From Pseudonocardia sp. SCN 73-27 (GTDB lineage Bacteria > Actinomycetota > Actinomycetes > Mycobacteriales > Pseudonocardiaceae): a stretch of 64,000 bases of DNA. Position numbers and translations under genes: made by a program. The notes under the pieces are model-generated. The model was not told the DNA's origin and searched no databases. It worked only from the letters and a program-made list of their open reading frames with translations. Below, in pieces: positions 9,141 to 19,340 of the stretch. The stretch spans positions 17,721-81,720 of the forward strand of contig MEGH01000016.1 of NCBI GenBank assembly GCA_001725415.1. The letters are read 5' to 3'. Within the stretch, counting starts at the first letter, position 1. The number at the start of each line of letters is the position of its first letter.

Positions 9141-9171
9141 CCGGCAGTCAGCCCTGTGAGCGGCGGAGGTG

Positions 9172-9993
9172 TCAGGCGCTCCCGGCGGCCTTGACCAGCC
9201 GGCGGGCCTCCTGGATCTCCGGTGGCGCCGGGATGTCGGGCAGCACCCGGGTCGCGGTGCGGAGGGTGCGCAGGGCCGCGGCCGTTGCGAGGTCCGTGGT
9301 CGGCAGGCCCGGCAGACCGTAGAGCCGGCGGGCCCAGCGGGGCAGGGTCGCGACGGCGAGCGTCGACACCGTCGAGATCGCGGCCTTCGTCCACCGCGGC
9401 GCCTCACCGCGCGGGGCGAGCAGGTTCGCGACGCCGCGGGTGGCCTCCTCGGTGAGCCGCAACGTGGGGCGCACCGAGGTGAAGTAGTCGTCGAGCTCGG
9501 CGCGCGAGCGCGGCGCGAGATCCGGGTCGATTCCGATCACCTCGGCGGCGCGGACGCTCTCCGCGATGTAGGTGTCGACCTCCGCGGCGTCGAGCATGCC
9601 GGAGCGGCGGGCGATGTCGACGTAGGAGTCGATCTCCGCGCAGTGCACCCACAGCAGGCCCGCGGGCGCGTCGACACGGAAGCGGCGGCCGGTGTCGGGG
9701 TCGTAGCCGGTGAGCGACGAGTGCAGCCTGCGCACCCGGGACGCGGCGGCCTCGACCTCGGCGACGCTGCCGAACGTGCGGGTGCCGACGAACTCGACGG
9801 TCCGCTGGAACCGCGGGTAGGCCTTCTTGGGGTCGAACAGTGCGGAGTTCTGCCAGGTCGCACGCATGACGTCGGGCTGCAACGACTGCAGCAGCAGCGC
9901 CCGCATCCCGGCGATCCACATGACCGGTTCCAGGTGCACCCTCCACGTCACCGACGTGGGGCCGAACAGGCCGTGGTCCGTGAGGTCGTGCAT
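9172..9993 (-). CDS. MpaB/latex-clearing-protein-type oxygenase (DUF2236)
   Basis: A 273-residue helical protein opening LFGPTSVTWRVHLEPVMW and carrying SRVRRLHSSLTGYDPDTG and LLWVHCAEIDSYV, the pattern of the DUF2236 / MpaB oxygenase family, whose studied members (Lcp, MpaB) bind haem b through conserved His. It would oxidise an unknown, probably hydrophobic, substrate. Start choice is uncertain: GGAGG lies 13 nt before the ATG at 9993 and only 1 nt before an alternative ATG at 10005. It is last in a minus-strand run after the ArsR and SRPBCC-fusion genes. Confidence 0.85.
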   Translation of the reverse strand: MHDLTDHGLFGPTSVTWRVHLEPVMWIAGMRALLLQSLQPDVMRATWQNSALFDPKKAYPRFQRTVEFVGTRTFGSVAEVEAAASRVRRLHSSLTGYDPDTGRRFRVDAPAGLLWVHCAEIDSYVDIARRSGMLDAAEVDTYIAESVRAAEVIGIDPDLAPRSRAELDDYFTSVRPTLRLTEEATRGVANLLAPRGEAPRWTKAAISTVSTLAVATLPRWARRLYGLPGLPTTDLATAAALRTLRTATRVLPDIPAPPEIQEARRLVKAAGSA

Positions 9994-10061
9994 GGGATCC
10001 AGCATGCCTCCAGGACACCACTGCGCGCCGCGCCCGGCGACCGGAGCGCCCCCGATGTGAC

Positions 10062-11504
10062 TCAGCCCGCCTCGTCGACGACGCGCAGCCCGTCGGGACC
10101 GGCTTCGGCGAGGTAGAGGTGGCGGCCGAGCAGGTCCCGTTCGCCGATCGCCGAACCGGAGCCGTCGGGCGCCAGCAGGGCGCGACCCTGGTGTGCCGCA
10201 TCGGCGTCGGGGTCGTGGCGGACCGCGCGGGCGTAGCGCAGCACGGCCTCGTAGACCGTCTCGGACAACGACGAGATCGGCGGCGCCCACGGCCCGAACC
10301 GGTCGCGGTAGCGGCGGACCAGGTCGACGTTGCCGGCGGCGGGGTCGTCCTGGAAGTAGCCGAGCGCGGTGACGACACCCTCGGCCGCGGCGGCGCCGAT
10401 GTGCTCCCACGTCGACTCGTCCATCACCAGCGACATCGCCTTCGTCGACGCCCGGAGCCCGGCGGCGGCGCACTGGCGCTGGAACGCGACCTCGTCGGCA
10501 CCGACGAGCGACGACATGACGATGTCGGCGCGGGAGGCGGCGACCCGCTCGACGACGCCGGCGAAGTCGGTGGTGCCCAACGGGACGCACGCCTCCCCGA
10601 CGACGCTGCCACCGACCCCGCCGAGGACGCGGCGCGCGGCGTGGTGGGCTCCGAACGACCAGCTGTAGCGCTGCCCGACGAGGAACCAGCGACGGCCCCC
10701 GGCGGCCCGCATGAGCGGGCGGGCCAGCGCGGCGACCTGGGCGCCGGGACGTTCGCCGAACCGGACGACCGACGCCGTGCGCGAGACGCCGCCCTCGTTG
10801 ATGACCGAGTGCACGAGCAGGACGTCGTCGCCGCGAACGGCATGGCGCAGCGCGTCGAAACTGCTGGAGGTGGTGCAGGCGAAGATCGCGCGGCAGCCGG
10901 CGCGGACCAGCCGGGCACCCTCGGCGGCGGCGAGCGCGGGGTCGGTGGCGTCGTCGGCGACCATCAGCTCCATCCGCCTGCCGCCGACCCCGCCGAGCGC
11001 CTCGACCTCGGCGACGGCGAGCTCGGCGAGGTACTGCGTCGCCGACGCGTAGACCGCACCGGGCCCGGACTTGGTGGTGAGCAGCCCGATGCGCACGGCG
11101 TCGGTGGGTGCGGGGTCGGGCAGGGCGATGCCGCCGCGGCGGATGAGCCAGTCGACGCCGGAGGCGGTGACGTCGGCCCGCACCCGGATGCGGGTGCGGT
11201 GGGGGCCGTCGGCGTCGAACGCGAGCCGGATCCGGCCCCGCCACGGCTGGTCGTGCTCGACGACGATCCGCGAGTTGGGGCGGACCGCCGAGATGCGCCC
11301 GAGCAGTTCGACGCCGTGCCGGCCGGAGCGGCGGTCGTCGCCGTCGATGGGCAGTCGCATGCGGACGACGCTGCCCGCCGCGACGCGTTCACAGCGCGCG
11401 TCGAACAGCCATGCCTCGGCGCGGCCGCTTCCGAACAGGGCGAAGGTGTCGGCGACCGGGAGGTCGACGACGGACTCGGCGCTCAGGGTGGCGGTCGAGT
11501 CCAC
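10062..11504 (-). CDS. SRPBCC domain fused to a type-I periplasmic-binding-protein domain
   Basis: A 480-residue two-domain protein. Residues 1 to about 130 look like an SRPBCC/START-type ligand pocket (VVDLPVADTFALF at the start; WRGRIRLAFDADGPHRTRIRV later). From about 135 on it is a type-I binding-protein fold of the amide/branched-chain amino-acid class (VRIGLLTTKSGPGAVY, AIFACTTSSSFDALRH). No signal peptide or lipobox is present, so it should stay in the cytoplasm, like the amide sensor AmiC rather than an importer subunit. No ABC genes adjoin it. It lies 6 bp downstream of the ArsR gene, so a sensing role is plausible (inference). Confidence 0.75.
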   Translation of the reverse strand: MDSTATLSAESVVDLPVADTFALFGSGRAEAWLFDARCERVAAGSVVRMRLPIDGDDRRSGRHGVELLGRISAVRPNSRIVVEHDQPWRGRIRLAFDADGPHRTRIRVRADVTASGVDWLIRRGGIALPDPAPTDAVRIGLLTTKSGPGAVYASATQYLAELAVAEVEALGGVGGRRMELMVADDATDPALAAAEGARLVRAGCRAIFACTTSSSFDALRHAVRGDDVLLVHSVINEGGVSRTASVVRFGERPGAQVAALARPLMRAAGGRRWFLVGQRYSWSFGAHHAARRVLGGVGGSVVGEACVPLGTTDFAGVVERVAASRADIVMSSLVGADEVAFQRQCAAAGLRASTKAMSLVMDESTWEHIGAAAAEGVVTALGYFQDDPAAGNVDLVRRYRDRFGPWAPPISSLSETVYEAVLRYARAVRHDPDADAAHQGRALLAPDGSGSAIGERDLLGRHLYLAEAGPDGLRVVDEAG

Positions 11505-11510
11505 GGCGGG

Positions 11511-11849
11511 TCAGCCGGCTTCACGCCTGGACGTGTCCGGCCGGTCCTGCTCCCGGCCGGGGACCCGGACGCTGCTCTCCAGGAGCGCCTGCAGGAAGTT
11601 GAAGGCGTCGCGGACCGAGCCCTCCGCGTCGAGCGAGTAGTAGCGCAGCCGGCCGTCGCGGCGCTCGGTGACGATCCCGGACGTCCGAAGCACCCGCAGG
11701 TGGCTGGAGACGGTGGTGCGGCCGACGACGCCGACGCGGTCGGCGATCTCGGTGACGGTGAACTCCCCCTCGCCGAGGATCGACAGGATCCGCCGGCGCA
11801 CCCGGTCGGACAGGGCGTCGAACGCGAGGTTCTCGTTGGCCGAGGTCAC
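11511..11849 (-). CDS. ArsR-family winged-helix regulator
   Basis: A 112-residue ArsR/SmtB-type regulator: winged helix with FTVTEIADRVGVVGRTTVSSHLRVL (recognition region about 30-54) and RDGRLRYYSLD wing. No cysteine-rich metal motif is present, so it is probably a non-metal ArsR member. It starts at GTG 11849 and ends 6 bp before the SRPBCC-fusion gene, so both form one transcript. It is divergent from the Clp-type ATPase gene, with a repeated GTCGACAT motif in the 89-bp gap that may be its operator. Confidence 0.9.
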   Translation of the reverse strand: MTSANENLAFDALSDRVRRRILSILGEGEFTVTEIADRVGVVGRTTVSSHLRVLRTSGIVTERRDGRLRYYSLDAEGSVRDAFNFLQALLESSVRVPGREQDRPDTSRREAG

Positions 11850-11867
11850 GCGGCCAGGCTAGCACCC

Positions 11868-11888
11868 GTCGACATCTGTCGACATGTC
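11868..11888. promoter_or_regulatory. Repeated GTCGACAT motif, candidate ArsR operator
   Basis: GTCGACAT occurs at 11868 and again at 11878, exactly one helical turn apart, and includes the palindromes TGTCGACA (11877-11884) and GACATGTC (11881-11888). It lies in the short divergent region between the ArsR and Clp-type genes. Binding is inferred. Confidence 0.45.
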
Positions 11889-11938
11889 ACATCCTCCGAG
11901 GACGTGCCGAATCGCCCGGATCGGAGCACCCTGGAGGT

Positions 11939-13984
<2,046 letters not shown>

Positions 13985-14030
13985 CTCGTGAGTGGCGTTA
14001 CCGGTCATGGCCGGTAACGCCACTCACGAG
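13985..14030. repeat. 40-bp palindromic repeat, copy 2 (core type GTTACCGG)
   Basis: Core copy at 13988-14027, extended by 3 paired bases on each side. Arms GTGAGTGGCGTTACCGG / CCGGTAACGCCACTCAC are perfect over 17 bp, with one further G-T pair near the CATG centre. It fills the 48-bp gap between the convergent Clp and VIT1/CCC1 genes and could terminate both. Confidence 0.9.
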
Positions 14031-14032
14031 GC

Positions 14033-15136
14033 TCAGCCCAGCACCGTCCCGAACAGCAGGCCGAGGCCGTAGGTGACGCCCGCGGCGACGGCGCCGATCA
14101 GCAGCTGACGCAGCCCGCGGCGCAGGGGTGGGCCGCCCGAGAGGAGCCCGACGATCGCGCCCGTCGCGAGCAGCGCCAGGCCCACGAGGACCGCCGAGAC
14201 GACGTAGGCGATCGCCCCCGAGCCGCCGAACACGAACGGCAGGATCGGGATCGCCGCCCCTGAGGCGAAGAACGCGAAGCTCGACGACGCCGCCGCCAGC
14301 GCGGTCCCGATCGTCTCGTGCTCGTCGTCGGCCCCCGTCCCGCCGCCGCGCAGCCCGACGGCCGGGTCGAACGTCCGCAGCATCTCTCGCGAGCGGACGA
14401 CGGCCTCGTCCTCCGAGAGCCCCCGCGCCCGCATCACCAGCGCGAGCTCGTTCTCGTCGATGTCGAGGTGCGGCAGCACCTGCGGGGCGTCGGACAGCTC
14501 CGGGGCCGACACCTCCAGCAGCTCGCGCTGCGAACGCACCGACACGTACTCCCCCGCGCCCATCGACAGCGCGCCGGCCAGCAGCCCGGCGATGCCGGTC
14601 AGCAGGACGGTCCGCGCGGTCGCGCCGCCACCGGAGACGCCCAGGACGAGCGCCAGGTTGCTGACGAGCCCGTCGTTGGCCCCGAACACCGCGGCCCGGA
14701 ACGTCCCCGACACCCGGGCCCGGCCCCGCGCCGCCAGCCCGCGCAGGACCTCTTCGTGGATACGTTCGTCGGCGGCCATCGTGGCGGTCGCCTCGGGGTC
14801 GGTCGCGTACGGCGAGCGGCTCTCCGCGCGCTGGGCCAGCGCCAACACGAACACCGACCCGAATCGCCGGGCCAGTACGGCGAGGACGCGGCTGCGCGGG
14901 CCCGGTCGTGGGATGCGTCCGACGTCCGGGCCGAGCATGCGTTCCCAGTGCGCCGCATGGCGTTCCTCGGCCTGAGCGAGGCCGAGGAGGATCGCGCGGT
15001 CCTCGCCGGTGCGCCGCTCGGCGAGGTCGCGGTAGAGCCGCGACTCGGCCCGCTCGTCGGCGAGCATCCGTCGCCACCGCCGTACCGAGGCCTTCGACGG
15101 TGCCCCACCTGCGCCGGGCATCCGATCGACCGTCAT
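14033..15136 (-). CDS. VIT1/CCC1 transporter with N-terminal ferritin-like domain
   Basis: A 367-residue membrane protein. Residues about 15-135 form a ferritin-like helical bundle with metal-type Glu/His spacing (DERAESRLYRDLAE, AEERHAAHWERML, ADERIHEEVL). The rest is a VIT1/CCC1 iron-manganese transporter with about five membrane helices (FRAAVFGANDGLVSNLALVL; LSMGAGEYVSVRSQREL). Such proteins move Fe2+ or Mn2+ out of the cytoplasm, the soluble domain binding the metal. The ATG at 15136 has GGAAGGTGG 6 nt upstream. It is convergent with the Clp-type gene. Confidence 0.92.
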   Translation of the reverse strand: MTVDRMPGAGGAPSKASVRRWRRMLADERAESRLYRDLAERRTGEDRAILLGLAQAEERHAAHWERMLGPDVGRIPRPGPRSRVLAVLARRFGSVFVLALAQRAESRSPYATDPEATATMAADERIHEEVLRGLAARGRARVSGTFRAAVFGANDGLVSNLALVLGVSGGGATARTVLLTGIAGLLAGALSMGAGEYVSVRSQRELLEVSAPELSDAPQVLPHLDIDENELALVMRARGLSEDEAVVRSREMLRTFDPAVGLRGGGTGADDEHETIGTALAAASSSFAFFASGAAIPILPFVFGGSGAIAYVVSAVLVGLALLATGAIVGLLSGGPPLRRGLRQLLIGAVAAGVTYGLGLLFGTVLG

Positions 15137-15327
15137 CGCGCACCACCTTCCAGCGCCCCGCAGCGATCTGGCCGGGCGCCGGTCAGCAGGCTGCCACCAC
15201 GCGGCCCCGACCGCGATCTCCGGGCGGTGTGGCGCGCTGCTCCTCACATCGGGAACGGCACGAAAGGGTCAACCGGGGCGGGACCGAAGAGGTGCACAGC
15301 GAGGTGCGCCACGCGGAGGGAGCCGGG

Positions 15328-15417
15328 ATGCGGGTTCTCGCCGGCTACGACGGCGCGCTCGACAGCTCCCGCGCGGCCGCCGACCTGGGCTGGTCGGCGC
15401 AGTACCCGCTGTCACGG
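15328..15417 (+). pseudogene. Possible C-terminal remnant of an extended SDR/epimerase gene
   Basis: The 343-bp stretch between the VIT1 and lactate-permease genes holds no convincing intact gene. A short reading MRVLAGYDGALDSSRAAADL followed by GWSAQYPLS resembles the C-terminal region of NAD-dependent epimerases (DSSRA...LGW...YPL), then turns into unrelated residues that overlap the permease end. I treat it as a possible gene relic; it may be chance. Confidence 0.3.
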
Positions 15418-15479
15418 GCGGTGCCCACTACCTGGACGCGCTGGCGCGCTTCGAGCTGGTCGCGGCGAGCAGCTGAACC

Positions 15480-17231
15480 TCAGGCGACCACCATCCACGA
15501 CAGGACGGGTGTCGACTGCAGGTAGACGAGCACACACATGAACACCAGGAACGCGATACTCCACCACAGGACGCGCCGGAAGATCTCGCCCTCGCGCCCG
15601 CCGAGCCCGACGGCGCCCGCCGCGATCGCGAGGTTCTGTGGGGAGATCATCTTGCCGAGGACACCGCCGGAGGAGTTCGCGGCGGCCATGAGCGTCGGTG
15701 ACAGATGGGCCGACGTCGCCGCGCTGACCTGCAGCGCCCCGAACAGCGAGTTCGACGACGTGTCCGACCCCGTCACGGCGGTACCGAACCAGCCGAGGAT
15801 CGGCGACAGCAGCGCGAAGAGCGCGCCCGCGCCGGCCAGCCACAGGCCGAGGGTCTGGGTCTGTCCGGACTCGTTCATGACGAACCCCAGCGCGAGCACC
15901 GCCATGACGGTGACGATCGCCGCCCGCAGCTGGACGAGGGTGCGCCAGTAGGTGCGCACGGCGTGCCCGAGACCGATCTTCAGCACGGGCAGGGTGAGCA
16001 GCCCGGAGATCAGCAGGAGGGTCCCGGCGGCCGAGAGCACGTTGAGCTTGAACGTCGTCGTCACGGGTGTGCCCTTCTCGCTGACGACGTGCAGGCCCGG
16101 CCAGTTGTAGATCCACGTCGCGGCCTCGAGACCGGTGCCGGTCTGCCCGGGTTTGGTGGGCGCGACGCCGGTGATGAACGGGACGCGCGTCGCCAGCACG
16201 AAGACCACGATGATGATCAGATAGGGGGCATAGGCGCGGAACACCTCGGACCGACTGTCGGCGACTCGTTCCTCGACCGCGGTCGCCCGTCCTCCACCGG
16301 TCGGCGACGGCGACGTGGTCGTGTCGGTGGGCGGAGTCACGCCACCGCCGGCGGACTCGGTGTCGGGGGCGGCGTCGGCGTCGGGCGCGTCGACCGCCGG
16401 CTTCCAGACGCGCGTGAACGCCAGCACCGCGAACGCCGAGGCGAGGGCCGCGATGACGTCGGTCAGCGGGATCGACAGGAAGTTGGACGCGACGTACTGC
16501 GCGATGCCGAACGTCAGCCCGCACACCAGCGCGGCCGGCCACACCTGCCGCAACCCGCGCCTTCCGTCGACGATGAACACCAGCGCGAGCGGCACGATCA
16601 CCGACAGGACCGGGGTCTGCCGGCCGACCATCGCACCGAGGTCGTCGACGGGCAGCTTGGTGACGGTCGCGAGCGTCGTGATCGGCACCGCCAGCGCCCC
16701 GAAGGCGACAGGCGCGGTGTTGGCGACCAGCGCGATCGCCGCCGCCTTGAGGGGTCGGAACCCGAGCGCCAGCAGCATGACCGAACTGATCGCGACCGGG
16801 GTGCCGAACCCGGCCAGCGCCTCCATGAGCGCACCGAAGCAGAACGCGATGATGATCGCCTGGATGCGTTGGTCGTCGCTGATCGAGGCGAAGGAGCGGC
16901 GCAGGACGTCGAAGTGCCCGGTGTCGACGGTGAGGTTGTAGACCCAGATCGCGTTGATGACGATCCACATGATCGGGAAGAACCCGAACGCGGCGCCGAG
17001 CAGGCCGCTGTTCAGCGCGTCACCGATCCCCATCCCGTAGACGGCGATCGCGACGACCAGTGACACGGCCAGGCCGATGGCCGACGCCAGCCACGCCCGC
17101 ATCTTCACGACGCCGAGCAACAGGAACAGCACGACGAGCGGGAGCACCGCGAAGATCGACGACAGCCCGAGCGAGCCGCCGACGGGGTCGTAGTTCTGGG
17201 TGTAGGCGGCGAGCACGATTCCGCTGGTCAC
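15480..17231 (-). CDS. L-lactate permease (LctP family)
   Basis: A 583-residue membrane protein of the LctP family, which imports lactate or glycolate with protons. About 13 membrane segments are visible, with the family stretches CFGALMEALAGFGTPVA, LVANTAPVAFGALAVPI, FGWFGTAVTGSDTSSN-like (here ILGWFGTAVTGSDTSSN) and SGGVLGKMISPQNLAIAAG. I chose GTG 17231, about 9 nt after a run of Gs; an in-frame GTG at 17240 abuts that run. A hydrophilic insert around 300-345 is rich in Thr/Pro/Asp. No lactate dehydrogenase gene adjoins it. Confidence 0.94.
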   Translation of the reverse strand: MTSGIVLAAYTQNYDPVGGSLGLSSIFAVLPLVVLFLLLGVVKMRAWLASAIGLAVSLVVAIAVYGMGIGDALNSGLLGAAFGFFPIMWIVINAIWVYNLTVDTGHFDVLRRSFASISDDQRIQAIIIAFCFGALMEALAGFGTPVAISSVMLLALGFRPLKAAAIALVANTAPVAFGALAVPITTLATVTKLPVDDLGAMVGRQTPVLSVIVPLALVFIVDGRRGLRQVWPAALVCGLTFGIAQYVASNFLSIPLTDVIAALASAFAVLAFTRVWKPAVDAPDADAAPDTESAGGGVTPPTDTTTSPSPTGGGRATAVEERVADSRSEVFRAYAPYLIIIVVFVLATRVPFITGVAPTKPGQTGTGLEAATWIYNWPGLHVVSEKGTPVTTTFKLNVLSAAGTLLLISGLLTLPVLKIGLGHAVRTYWRTLVQLRAAIVTVMAVLALGFVMNESGQTQTLGLWLAGAGALFALLSPILGWFGTAVTGSDTSSNSLFGALQVSAATSAHLSPTLMAAANSSGGVLGKMISPQNLAIAAGAVGLGGREGEIFRRVLWWSIAFLVFMCVLVYLQSTPVLSWMVVA

Positions 17232-17419
17232 AGCGACCACCCCCTACCGGCGGCGACGCTGCCGCCGGGTCACCGGTGTGTCGGCCGCGGGGATCCGTCG
17301 GCCGCGCCGGGGAGGATCCGCCCGTTCGCACCGCTCCGCACGACGGAGCGGGCCCGGCCACCCGAACGGCCCAGGCGTCGGGCCCCGGCGGCGTCCGTGT
17401 CGCGGGTGCGGGTGGCATC

Positions 17420-17650
17420 CCAGCGGTCCCGGTGCACGATCTCCTCGACGGGCCGGCGACGCGGCTGGGCCCAGCGGCCGCGGGTGGGCCATCCGATCGG
17501 GATGAGCGCCATGGTGAGGGCGTCGCCGGGCAGGCCGATGAGCTCGCGCAGCTCGTCCTGGTGGCCCCGGTGGAGGGTGGTGAGCGAGGTGCCGAGGCCG
17601 GGGGGGCGGGCGGCGAGGCACTCCTCGTGGACCACGACAACCGTGCCGGG
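17420..17650 (-). pseudogene. C-terminal remnant of a nitroreductase-family gene
   Basis: The minus frame reads GTVVVVHEECLAARPPGLGT, then SLTTLHRGHQDELRELIGLP and TMALIPIGWPTRGRWAQPRR, ending PVEEIVHRDRW: the C-terminal third of an FMN nitroreductase of the actinobacterial type. No FMN-binding N-terminal half occurs upstream in any frame, and the frame runs on past the normal end. I read it as a decayed, 5'-truncated gene between the lactate permease and the small hypothetical gene at 17694. Confidence 0.65.
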
Positions 17651-17693
17651 GCCGGGTTCGCGTGCTCGGGTTCCTGGACCTGCTCGGCCCCCG

Positions 17694-17996
17694 TCAGAGG
17701 GTGCCGGCCCTGCGCGGCGGCGCCACGACGTGCGGGGTGCGGCGCAGCGCGCTGCGGGCCACCGACAGCTCGTGCGCCACCTCGGCCGCGACCAGCTCGG
17801 CGTGCAGCGCGTCGTGCAGACCCGGCTCGTGCGGGGCGAGGGCACGGTGCCGCTCGACCAGGGCCTCCAGCCGGTCGAGCAGGTCGTCGGCGATCTGCAG
17901 CCGACGTGCCGTGCGGCTGTCGTGGTGCGGGCCCGCGGGATGCGGGCTGGGGGTCCGAGGACGGTCGTTGCGGGTCGAACGGTCGAGCGGGGACAT
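17694..17996 (-). CDS. Small hypothetical helical protein
   Basis: A 100-residue protein with a disordered basic N-terminus and a helical region with heptad-like spacing (ADDLLDRLEALVERHRALA, then LHDALHAELVAAEVAHELSV). GGAG stands 7 nt before the ATG at 17996, which supports translation. I do not recognise a family. It is followed at once by the nitroreductase remnant on the same strand, so it could once have been part of a longer transcript. Confidence 0.45.
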   Translation of the reverse strand: MSPLDRSTRNDRPRTPSPHPAGPHHDSRTARRLQIADDLLDRLEALVERHRALAPHEPGLHDALHAELVAAEVAHELSVARSALRRTPHVVAPPRRAGTL

Positions 17997-18365
17997 GCGT
18001 GTTCTCCGGGATGATCGAGGTGCGCGCGAGCGCGGAGGAACGGGACGTGGACGTGCCGGGGGAACGGCGGGTCAGCGACAGAGCGCGCCCTGCGTCCGGC
18101 ACAGGTCGACGTGGCGTCGGCGCGACCACGCCGCGGCGGGCGGGGCGTCGGCGGTACTCGGCCTCACGGTGTGTTCCTCCCCCATCGGTCCCGGCGGAAG
18201 CACCCCGCCCGAAAACCGGACGTGGTTGCTGCGGCGTCGACGAGCCAGGTCTCTCGGCCGCTCTGGATGGCACGACCAGTGAACCGGGCGGCCGCGCCGC
18301 GGGTCAAGCCGGCGCAGCGCCCGTCACACCCGCCCCGGGTCGCGCACTCCCTGTACCCGGTGCGC
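17997..18365. other. 369-bp gap with no recognisable gene
   Basis: GC-rich, non-repetitive sequence between the small hypothetical gene (minus) and the LLM-class enzyme (plus). Open frames here give only Arg/Pro-rich readings typical of GC-rich chance frames. I see no hairpin, repeat or RNA gene in it; it probably holds both divergent promoters. Confidence 0.5.
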
Positions 18366-18371
18366 TACGTT
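18366..18371 (+). promoter_or_regulatory. -10 box of a probable leaderless promoter
   Basis: TACGTT ends 6 nt before the ATG at 18378, and no ribosome-binding site precedes that ATG. This is the spacing expected for a leaderless transcript starting at the ATG. Confidence 0.5.
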
Positions 18372-18377
18372 CCGCGC

Positions 18378-19247
18378 ATGCGGCTCGGGTACCTCACACA
18401 CGTCACCGGGCCCGCCGGCCCGGCCGCCGCCTACCGCGACACCGTCGCCGCGGCCGTCGCCGCCGAGGAACACGGCTTCGACACGTTCTGGGTCGCCCAG
18501 CACCACGCCGACGAGGCCCGCGGCCTCCTGCCGTCACCGCTGGTACTGCTCGCCGCGGTCGCCACCGCGACGTCACGGCTCCGGCTGGGCACCGGCGTCG
18601 TCGCCGCCCCGCTGGAGGACCCGATGCGCCTGGCCGAGGACGCCGCGGTCGTCGACGCGCTCAGCGGCGGCCGCCTCGAGCTCGGCGTCGGCGCAGGTGC
18701 CGACGCCGCGGCCTCGGCAGCGTTCGGGCGTGTCCACACCGACCGCCACGACGACACCGTCGCGCTCCTCGACACCCTGCGCACGATCCTGCGCGGCCCG
18801 CGGCTCGTACCCGCCGCACCCGACGTGGCGCACCGGCTCTGGTGGGCGACGGGATCCACGCCGTCCGTCGACGCCGCCGCCGCGCGCGGAATGGGCCTGA
18901 TCACCGGGCGGCCCACCGACGTCCCCGGCTCTCCCGTCGCTGCCGACCTCGCCCGCTACTGGTCCCGCGCCGTCGGCGTACCCCGGGTCGCGGTGTCGCG
19001 CATCGTCTCCGCGGGCGAGCCGGCCGCCGACGTCGTCGCCCGGCTGCGCCGCGATCCTGCGCTCGGCTGGGCCACCGAGCTCGTCGTGCAGACGACACCC
19101 GGCGGTGCAGGCCTTACGACGCATGTCGCCACCATGCGCGCCGTCGCCGACGTCGTCGCCCCGGCCCTCGGAGCCCGCCGTGCCGACCGTCGGACGGACC
19201 GCCGACCGGCCCCGGCGGCACCCGCATCGGCCGCCGGGAGGCCCTGA
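18378..19247 (+). CDS. LLM-class (luciferase-like) flavin-dependent oxidoreductase
   Basis: A 289-residue TIM-barrel protein of the luciferase-like monooxygenase family, using reduced FMN or F420. It shows the N-terminal MRLGYLTHVTGP, the EHGFDTFWVAQHHADEARG stretch and RLRLGTGVVAAPLEDPMRLAEDAAVVDALSG split across residues about 65-95, followed by GRLELGVGAG, all standard. It is somewhat shorter than typical members (about 330) and has a degenerate Arg/Pro-rich tail. It starts directly after a leaderless-type -10 box and is followed by a TetR gene on the same strand. Confidence 0.88.
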   Translation: MRLGYLTHVTGPAGPAAAYRDTVAAAVAAEEHGFDTFWVAQHHADEARGLLPSPLVLLAAVATATSRLRLGTGVVAAPLEDPMRLAEDAAVVDALSGGRLELGVGAGADAAASAAFGRVHTDRHDDTVALLDTLRTILRGPRLVPAAPDVAHRLWWATGSTPSVDAAAARGMGLITGRPTDVPGSPVAADLARYWSRAVGVPRVAVSRIVSAGEPAADVVARLRRDPALGWATELVVQTTPGGAGLTTHVATMRAVADVVAPALGARRADRRTDRRPAPAAPASAAGRP

Positions 19248-19303
19248 GCCGCAGCGCGAACGGACGATTCGTCCGGCCCCGTCCGAAGGAGAGTCGTTAG
19301 GCC

Positions 19304-19333
19304 TTTCCCGACGCATCTGTCGTGGCCGTACGA
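19304..19333 (+). promoter_or_regulatory. Probable leaderless promoter of the TetR gene
   Basis: TACGAT at 19328-19333 lies 7 nt before the GTG at 19341, with a weak -35 (TTTCCC, 19304-19309) 18 bp upstream and no ribosome-binding site. Transcription would begin at or next to the start codon. Confidence 0.5.
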
Positions 19334-19340
19334 TGCCCTC

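Noticed and set aside
9156-9164. GTGAGCGGC, resembling one end of the 40-bp palindrome
   Set aside because: No second arm within reach; too short to call a repeat copy.
15705-17063. Long plus-strand frame opposite the lactate permease
   Set aside because: Arg/Asp/Gln-rich reading without any family pattern; the permease frame has clear membrane helices.
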